Source: Xenopus tropicalis (lineage: Eukaryota; Chordata; Amphibia; Anura; Pipidae). From it: a DNA stretch of 64,000 nucleotides. The stretch spans positions 145,702,243 through 145,766,242 of the forward strand of contig NC_030679.2 in assembly GCF_000004195.4 (NCBI RefSeq), read 5' to 3'. Below the pieces are notes generated by a model that worked only from the letters and a program-made list of their open reading frames with translations, was not told where the DNA came from and ran no database searches. How positions within the stretch are numbered: the stretch's first letter is position 1; the number at the start of each line of letters is the position of its first letter. Made by a program: the position numbers and the translations under genes. Of the stretch, positions 55,962 through 64,000 are shown piece after piece.

Positions 55962-56071
55962 ATATATCACAATAAGTATTTCCATTCTGAGGGCTGAACC
56001 TTACCTGGTAGGTTTAAGAAGTGAATTTCCACGTGCACTAAATTGATGAATAAAGTCTTTCTAATTGGTTT

Positions 56072-56381
56072 CAGTGATGAGTCAAATTTTTTGCCATACG
56101 CGGATTCACTGCGAAATTCCGCATTTCGCCATTGGCAAATTTTTCCACCGAACGGGTGAACAAAATTTGCAGAGTAAGGAAAAAGTAAGGACCACGCCCT
56201 TTTTACATGACCGCGCCCTTTTTGACGCGACCACACCCAATTTGACGCGTGACAAAAAAAATCTGCGCGGCGAATGTTTCCATGGCGAATTTTCTTGGAA
56301 GTTGCACAAACAATTTGCCAATGGCAAAATGGGGAAATTCACTCAAATCCATGCCTGGCGAAAAAAATTTGCTTATCACTA
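56072..56381. mobile_element. TAGTGATG-family hAT MITE
   Basis: Starts CAGTGATGAGTCAAATTTTTTG and ends TTTGCTTATCACTA; both halves carry the outer arm with the CATTTCGCCATTGGC block, so the copy is a left-end/left-end palindrome. Confidence 0.6.
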
Positions 56382-56597
56382 TTCCTCACATTTACAGAGG
56401 TATATCGTACATGTGCAACCTGGGGCAGCACTAAAACGTAGGAGTAGGGTTGCACATGGCCCAGACCTTCAGCCAAGAAGAGACACTACTCAGTAGGAAA
56501 CACAGGCTGCCATTAAACTGGAGCCCAACAAGTAGAAAAAATTCTATTTGCATCTACTTTCATCTATTAAAGGGGTTGTTCACCTCATGATGTAGAG

Positions 56598-56891
56598 CAG
56601 TGATCCCCAACCAGTGACTTGGGGGAACCTTGTTGCTTCCCAACTCCTTGGCTGTTGCTCCCAGTGGCCTCAAAGCAGGTGTCTATTTTTGAATTCCTGG
56701 CTTTTGGGCAAGTTTTGGTTGCATAAAAACCAGTTGTACTGCCAAACAGAGCCTTCTGTAGGCTGCCAGTCCATACAGGAGCTACCAAATAGCCAATCAC
56801 AGCCCTTATTTGGCACCCTCATGAATATTTTTCATGCTTGTGTTGCTCTCCAACTCATGGGCTCATGGGTAAAAAAGGTTGGGGAACCCTG
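56598..56891. mobile_element. hAT MITE (CAGTGGTCCCCAACC family)
   Basis: Ends CAGTGATCCCCAACC and GGTTGGGGAACCCTG; flanks ATGTAGAG and AAGTAGAG match 7 of 8. Confidence 0.75.
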
Positions 56892-57291
56892 AAGTAGAGA
56901 GTTATATTCTGAGACAATTTGCAATTGGTCTTTATTTTTTATTCTTTATAGTTGTTTTAGTTATTTTATTTTCAGGCCAGGAGCTCTCCGGTCTGGAGTT
57001 TCAGCAGCTATTTGGTTGCTAGGGCCCAAGTTACCTTAGCACCCAGGGAGTGGTTTGGATGAGAGACTGGGATATGAATAGGAGAGGGGCTGAATAGAAA
57101 AGACAGTTACAAAGTAACAATAACAATAACACTGGAGCCTCACAGAGCAATCGTTTTTGTCTGCCGGAGAGTTGGAAGAAGAAGCCAAATAATTCAAAAA
57201 TTATAACAAATAAATAATGAAGACCTACTGAAAAGATGTCACTTTTTTCCCTTTATTTTTTGTTGGTGATGAGTGTATTATTTCCTAGAAC

Positions 57292-57971
57292 TAGTGATGA
57301 GTAGTGATGAGCGAATTTTTTCACCAGGCATGGATTCGCAGCGAATTTCCGCATTTCGCCATTGGCGAATTGTTTTGAGAAAATTCTGTGAAAATACGGC
57401 GCAAAAAAATTTATTGCATGGAATTTTTTTAGTTGAGCGCCAAACTGGGCGTGGCTGCATCAGATTGGGTGTGGTTGCATCAAAAAAATGGGCGACAAAA
57501 AAATAGACACCGGCAACAAAAAAATAGACGCGGGCGACCAAAAAATTGTGTGACAAATGCATTTGGTAAATTTTTCGCTGTTTAGTGAATTTTCTTGCTG
57601 TTTTGTGAATTTTATGGTAAAGAGAAAAGGGACAGATTCGAACATCATTAGTGATGAGTGACTTTCTTCGCAGGCACGGATTTGCAGCGAATTTCCGCAT
57701 TTTGCCACTGACGAACTGTTTCGCAAAATTTCTGAAAATTTGCCACGGAAAAATTCATCATGTGTTAAAAGTAAGTTGCTGTTGCATCAAATTAGGCGTG
57801 GGCGTGTCAAAATGGGCGACAAAAATAAGATGAGGGCGACAAAATAAGACACAGGCGACAAAAAAGTCGCGTGACAAATGCATTTCGCAAATTTTTCGCC
57901 GTTTCACAATTTTTCTTGTCGTTTTGCGAATTTTATGGCGAAGTGAAGCGGGACAGATTCGCTTATCACTA
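57292..57971. mobile_element. Two adjoining TAGTGATG-family hAT MITEs
   Basis: The first runs from about 57302 to 57650 (ending GAACATCATTA), the second from 57649 (TAGTGATGAGTGACTTTC) to 57971 (TTCGCTTATCACTA). They abut or share the TA at the junction. Confidence 0.65.
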
Positions 57972-58605
57972 AATAGAACATTTTGGGCCTGATTCACTAA
58001 AGTGCGATAAAAATTATTGCGCGCTTTTTTACGTTAAATAAGTCGCGATAATTAGCGCGCGATTCACCATAGTATTATCGCGTGCGATAAGTCGCCATTT
58101 TCGCATGCGGTATTTTTCGCGCTAGTTTTAGCACATGCCTTAATTTCCGCGCTGAAAAGAATACGATCACATGATTCACTATAACTTTTGCTCGCTAAAT
58201 ATCGCATTCGGCTATGGGAAAATTAACACCTACTACAGGCAGGCGAAAAATTATAGAAAAGTACAGTAAATGAGTTTTTGGCAATAAAATATGGACTTAC
58301 AGTGTTATTTATTCAAGTCTGTGTCTTTTTACTCAATTTTACTAAAGTCTTGGCATGTATGGAATTTCGCTAATAATATACAGTACTATAGCGGTGAATA
58401 TTTTGTTGCGATAATATACAGTACTGTAGCGGTGAATATTTTGTCGCGCAAAATACATTACTATGTATATTTTGGCGATTTTTTTTATCGGGATTTTGTA
58501 ATCTCGCAACTTGCGGACATTTTGTGGCGATTTTGTAATCTCGTGACATGTGCGACTTGGGGCCATTTTGTGTCATTGAGCCTGCAGCCACCAAACTGAG
58601 AGGAC

Positions 58606-59828
<1,223 letters not shown>

Positions 59829-60272
59829 GTTTTTTCCCCCCCTTTTTTCTTCTTCTAGTAAAATTTAAGATTTTTCTACTTTTGAACTGAGTAATGTCTC
59901 ATTATTTATCCTTCCTTGATATGGTATTCTATACTTCCATGTAGTTTCCCCTACACTCTTTCATTTATCAGTAACACATCAATATGCTATATGGGTTAAA
60001 TGTTTGCAAATATTCTGCCAACAATTTTGCCTTTAGCCCATTTTGCTGAATAGTAAAACTTGCGCTAATTAGTACGTAGCGTATTTTCTGGCGAGTGGGA
60101 TAACTGCCAATCCAATGTTTTGTTGCCAGAATAATTGCAATATTATATTTGTCCCCATTTAATAAAGTGCCCATAACATATTTGCCATTTATTCTGTGTC
60201 TAAAATCTCCCACTTAATTTAAGCCACTTTAGCAAACGGACCCCTAAGTATTTGGCTAAATATTCTTAAATG

Positions 60273-60287
60273 CCCCCCCCCCCCCCC
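60273..60287. repeat. Poly-C tract
   Basis: A run of about 15 C residues inside the Harbinger-like element. Confidence 0.85.
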
Positions 60288-60689
60288 ATTTTATTATCTC
60301 TAGCACTTCTTTTTTTTTCTTACTTAGATTTTTATCGTTTTCTGGGGGTTTTTTTGCAAATAAACATTTATACAGCACCTCGCTAGCACTCTGTGCTCTC
60401 CCAGGGCAAAATGTCGCCAGTTTTATGCTGCCGATTGTCGTGTGCGTAATGTCGCGACAATTAGCGCATGCGATAAATAGCGTGCATGCGGAAAATACCG
60501 CGCACGCTATTTATCGCGACAAGAATATCGCATGAAATACCGCGCGTAAAATAGCGCAAGTGTACTAATAGTGAATCGTGCGAAAAGTCGCCAAAATTAA
60601 GATGCGATACAATTTTTAACACACGCTAAAAATAGCGCACGTTAAATCGCACTTTAGTGAATCAGGCCCATTGAGTGTTTCCCAATGAG

Positions 60690-61063
60690 AGTAAAGGTCC
60701 CCATACACTATAAGATCCGCTCGCTTGGCAATATCGCCAAGTGAGCGGATCTTCACCCGATATCCCCACCTACTGGTGGGCGATATTGGGTAGCAAGTAG
60801 CTTAAAAAAAAATAATCCGAAAATAATCGAATTACATTCGCGGCCATGGGGCAGTCAGTTCGGGGACCACATCAACGAGCCGATGCGGTCCCCGATCCGA
60901 CTGGATTTTCTAACCTGGCCGATCGAGATCTGGCCAATTTCAGGCCAGATATTGGTCAGCCAGGCTGTTCGGTTCTGCCCATACATGGGCCGATTAGCTG
61001 CCAAATCGGTCCAAGGGATCCATATCGGCAGCTATAATCGGCCCGTGTATGGGGACCTTTACT
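60690..61063. mobile_element. MITE with AGTAAAGGTCCCCATACAC inverted ends
   Basis: Ends AGTAAAGGTCCCCATACAC and GTGTATGGGGACCTTTACT are perfect inverted repeats. The body includes GATCCGCTCGCTTGGC and its complement and shares blocks with 45237-45525. Confidence 0.75.
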
Positions 61064-61400
61064 GTATATTCTTTCCCAGCCCCAATCATGTTCCCTTTTG
61101 CTTATTGCTATTTCCTGCAAACCAGCTCCATGAATATCCCCTTTTTGGGACTTCTCCAACCCCTATTCTTTCCCATCGGCCTGCTTGGTGGGAATTATAG
61201 TCGGCTGCACCGCTATTATAAAATAAACCTTATTTCAACACACCTGGAGTTTAATGAAATCCCACTGGCAAAACCTATTGACATATATCATTTGTCCCCG
61301 AGTTAGAACTTGGCCCCAAGGATCATCATTATGAGATAATAATCCGTAGAGAATTCCTTGTTGTTGCTTGTTGGAACGGAGGAGGTGGCAGTTAGTGCCA

Positions 61401-61545
61401 TATAAAGGCTCCGCCGCAGCCATACACGAGACCTGGAATGGTTTATGCTCATTTGAATTTGGATTCTCATATAAAACCCAATGTTCAACAAAAGGAGGAA
61501 ACCAAAACAAATCCAATCAATGAAAGAGCAGAACAATGAGATACA
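61401..61545 (+). promoter_or_regulatory. TATA box and noncoding leader exon of gene E
   Basis: TATAAAG at 61401-61407. Upstream AATCCGTAGAGAATTCCTTG resembles the conserved block of genes C and D. The leader ends ATACA|GTGAGTATTA at 61546, nearly the same donor as gene B, and would splice to the acceptor at 62529. Confidence 0.6.
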
Positions 61546-62552
61546 GTGAGTATTAAATAATACTTTATAATATGTATAATGTTTTATCATCTTGACCTCC
61601 CCAAACATCTAACATTTCTGTCCAACTCCATTATATTTATTTACTACATTCTAGCTCCAATCGTATGAACTGCGTTGGGCTCGATAAAGTTGAAATGTTG
61701 CCCTTTGTTTTTTTAGATGGGATTAATAAATTACATTTTTGACGCAGTTCAAACTATTGGTGTGCCTCTGGATTCTTATCCATTGATGTATTGAGCCCAT
61801 GCAATGGTTAAGGAAAAACTATAGCTCCCAAACAATGTAGGTCACTATATAAATATATTGCATAAACAGCTCATATGTAAAACCCTGCTTCATCTAAATA
61901 AACCATTTTCATATAAATATACTTTTTAGCAGTATGTGCCATTGGGTAATCCTAAATAGGAAACTACCATTTTAGGTACTAAGCCCCGCCCCCTGGGATC
62001 ATAGGCATCACAGTGCACACAAACAAGCCAAGGCACACATATATGCTAGGCCCCATCAGCCAATGAATGGGCAGAGTTCTGCCTTTTACTCCCACACTGC
62101 TTCCTTTAACAGTAAGAGCTGCATCACTTCCTGTCAGCTGATCTCTGAGGGAACACACAGCTCATCACAAAATGGCGGCTCAAGGGAAAGGATGTAAAAG
62201 GGCAATATTTACTGATATATATATTCCAGTTTGGGGAGATTCTTTAATAGGCCACTTAACCTAATATAAACTGTCTGTTGGTTATGTATTCATTCTGGGG
62301 GGATAGTTTCCCTTTAAACACCCAACACAAGTGTCCATTAGGTCACTGATGAATCTTCTTTGCTTTCAAACAGCCACCCATTGAATGTTGGGTTTGTATT
62401 CATAAATCCAAGCTGTAGGCATATAAATGCCTTAGGTATGTGTTCTTACACCGGTAGAATTGTGTGTTAAATGTCTGTGCATTTTCCTGTGCCTGGATAA
62501 ACTATTAACTGTACATATTACACTCACAGGTGTTTTCCTGGTGGAAACCAAG

Positions 62553-62773
62553 ATGGCTGGCAGTCTATATACAACATTTTGGTATTTCATCTTGTCCTAC
62601 CCCATGCCAGCTTTGTACAGCAGGGACCAAGCCTGTAGGCTCCAGGTACCAGAGCTGGAGGGGATATTCCAGGCTGGGGATATAATGTTGGGGGCTTTGT
62701 TGCCTCTTCATATTGACAAAGAGTATCATCCCGTTACTTTCAGAGAAAGACCTCCCAATATCAATTGTACAAC
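62553..62773 (+). CDS. V2R gene E coding exon 1 (gene continues beyond the window)
   Basis: 221 nt, as in gene B. It encodes the signal peptide MAGSLYTTFWYFILSYPMPA, then RDQACRLQVPELEGIFQAGD and RPPNINCT. An acceptor (CACTCACAG) ends at 62529, 23 bp before the ATG; donor AAC|GTAAGT. The protein segment differs from gene B at only about ten positions, so E is a recent duplicate of B or both have been converted. Exons 2-6 are not in the window up to 64000, so intactness is unknown. Confidence 0.85.
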
Positions 62774-62814
62774 GTAAGTGGGGTTTTATTTTCTGTGATG
62801 CTGTGGGGAGAAGT

Positions 62815-64000
62815 GGGATAATTCAATGGACCCACATATCTTTTCTGCAGTAGGGAGGGCACTGTTCCTTAAGTGTCTTTTTAATGTATAAGTACAGTAC
62901 AGTTCTGGGTTCCAGCACTCAGTAAGAACATTATACATTGGGCTAGCCAAGGCAAGGGCTTGGCAAGGTTGTGATCACAATGTAAGGTTCCCATCTGTCC
63001 CCGTTTTATGGGGATCAGCCCCGTTTCAGGACCTTGGTCCCGGGGAAAAGTGTCCCCGTGAAGCGTCCTCGGCTGCAAGCAGGGGTCCCATCAAATCCCC
63101 GTACTGTTATGTGTCTCATTCTAAAAACTGTGCCTGGAAAAGTGTCCCCGTGAAGCGTCCCCGGCTGCAAGCAGGGGTCCCATCAAATCCCCGTACTGTT
63201 ATGTGTCTCATTCTAAAAACTGTGCCTGGAAAAGTGTCCCCGTGAAGCATCCCCGGCTGCAAGCAGGGGTCCCATCAAATCCCCGTAATGGACCCACATA
63301 TCTTTTCTGCAGTAGGGAGGGCACTGTTCCTTAAGTGTCTTTTTAATGTAAAAGTACAGTACAGTTCTGGGTTCCAGCACTCAGTAAGAACATTATACAT
63401 TGGGCTAGCCATGGCAAGGTTGTGATCACAATGTAAGGTTCCCATCTGTCCCCATTTTATGGGGATCAGCCCCGTTTCAGGACCTTGGTCCCGGCGAAAA
63501 GTGTCCCCGTGAAGCGTCCCCGGCTGCAAGCAGGGGTCCCATCAAATCCCCGTACTGTTATGTGTCTCATTCTAAATCAGCCCCGTTTCAGGACCTTGGT
63601 CCCGGGGAAAAGTGTCCCCGTGAAGCGTCCCCAGCTGCAAGTAGGGGTCCCATCAAATCCCCGTACTGTTATGTGTCTCATTCTAAAAACTGTGCCTGGA
63701 AAAGTTTCCCCGTGAAGCGTCCCCAGCTGCAAGCAGGGGTCCCATCAAATCCCCGTACTGTTATGTGTCTCATTCTAAAAACTGTGCCTGGAAAAGTGTC
63801 CCCGTGAAGCGTCCCGGGCTGAAAGCAGGGGTCCCATCAAATCCCCGTACTGTTATGTGTCTCATTCTAAAAACTGTGCCTAGAAAAGTGTCCCCGTGAA
63901 GCGTCCCCGGCTGCAAGCAGGGGTCCCACCCATCAAATCCCTGTACTGTTATGTGTCTCATTCTAAAAACTGTGCCTAGAAAAGTGTCCCCGGGAAGCGT
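62815..64000. repeat. 92-bp minisatellite within a duplicated block
   Basis: Units of about 92 bp contain GTCCCCGTGAAGCGTCCCCGG, AGCAGGGGTCCCATCAAATCC and GTTATGTGTCTCATTCTAAA. A single-copy lead-in (GGACCCACATATCTTTTCTGC to ATTATACATTGGGCTAGCCA) occurs at 62829 and again at 63291, so array and lead-in were duplicated together. The array reaches the window end, in intron 1 of gene E. Confidence 0.9.

Overview
This window looks like the genome of a pipid frog, most likely Xenopus tropicalis (inference). It carries a head-to-tail cluster of type 2 vomeronasal receptor genes (V2R, family C GPCRs) set in very repeat-rich DNA. The repeats are hAT-type MITEs with 8-bp target duplications, CR1, L2 and L1 LINE fragments, SPIN-like hAT elements and many minisatellites. 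No rRNA or tRNA gene was recognised, and prokaryotic feature types do not apply.

All genes lie on the + strand. Four V2R genes are complete: A (752-11559), B (18320-27049), C (30383-40245) and D (46191-54578). A fifth, E, shows only its promoter, leader exon and first coding exon (62553-62773) before the window ends. Every complete gene has the six coding exons of family C receptors: signal peptide and N-terminus; lobe 1 (289-292 nt); the rest of the Venus flytrap (831 nt); the hinge side (225-228 nt); the nine-cysteine linker (124 nt); and one large exon for the seven-helix domain. I joined the exons by hand from their splice signals. All phases agree and each gene stays open for 861-873 residues. 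Intron 5 uses a GC donor in all four genes.

Upstream of each coding start there is a TATA box, a short noncoding leader exon ending in GTGAGT or GTAAGT, and an acceptor just before the ATG. The cluster therefore appears to use one promoter per gene, and the promoters of C and D are clearly homologous. Genes C and D are close duplicates, B and E share a nearly identical first exon, and A is more separate. A and B keep the acidic residue that corresponds to Glu297 of the calcium-sensing receptor; C and D carry His and Gln there, which suggests altered ligand recognition.

Between and inside the genes: 1-0.75 kb promoter of A; 2.3-6.2 kb MITEs and a 112-bp tandem array; 11.6-18.1 kb a MITE split by a CR1 LINE, then several palindromic hAT MITEs; 22.8-23.6 kb a 52-bp minisatellite; 27.1-29.4 kb a SPIN-like element and MITEs in front of C; 31.5-32.3 kb minisatellites; 35.1-36.9 kb an L2 LINE; 38.0-39.2 kb a MITE with a 41-bp array; 40.5-42.0 kb a minisatellite grown out of a CR1 LINE; 42.8-43.3 kb a 16-bp repeat; 44.3-45.2 kb an L1 fragment split by a hAT MITE; 46.9-47.7 kb a 45-bp minisatellite; 51.8-52.8 kb nested MITEs; 55.1-56.0 kb an LTR-like repeat; 58.0-60.7 kb a Harbinger-like element; 62.8-64.0 kb a 92-bp minisatellite inside a larger duplication.
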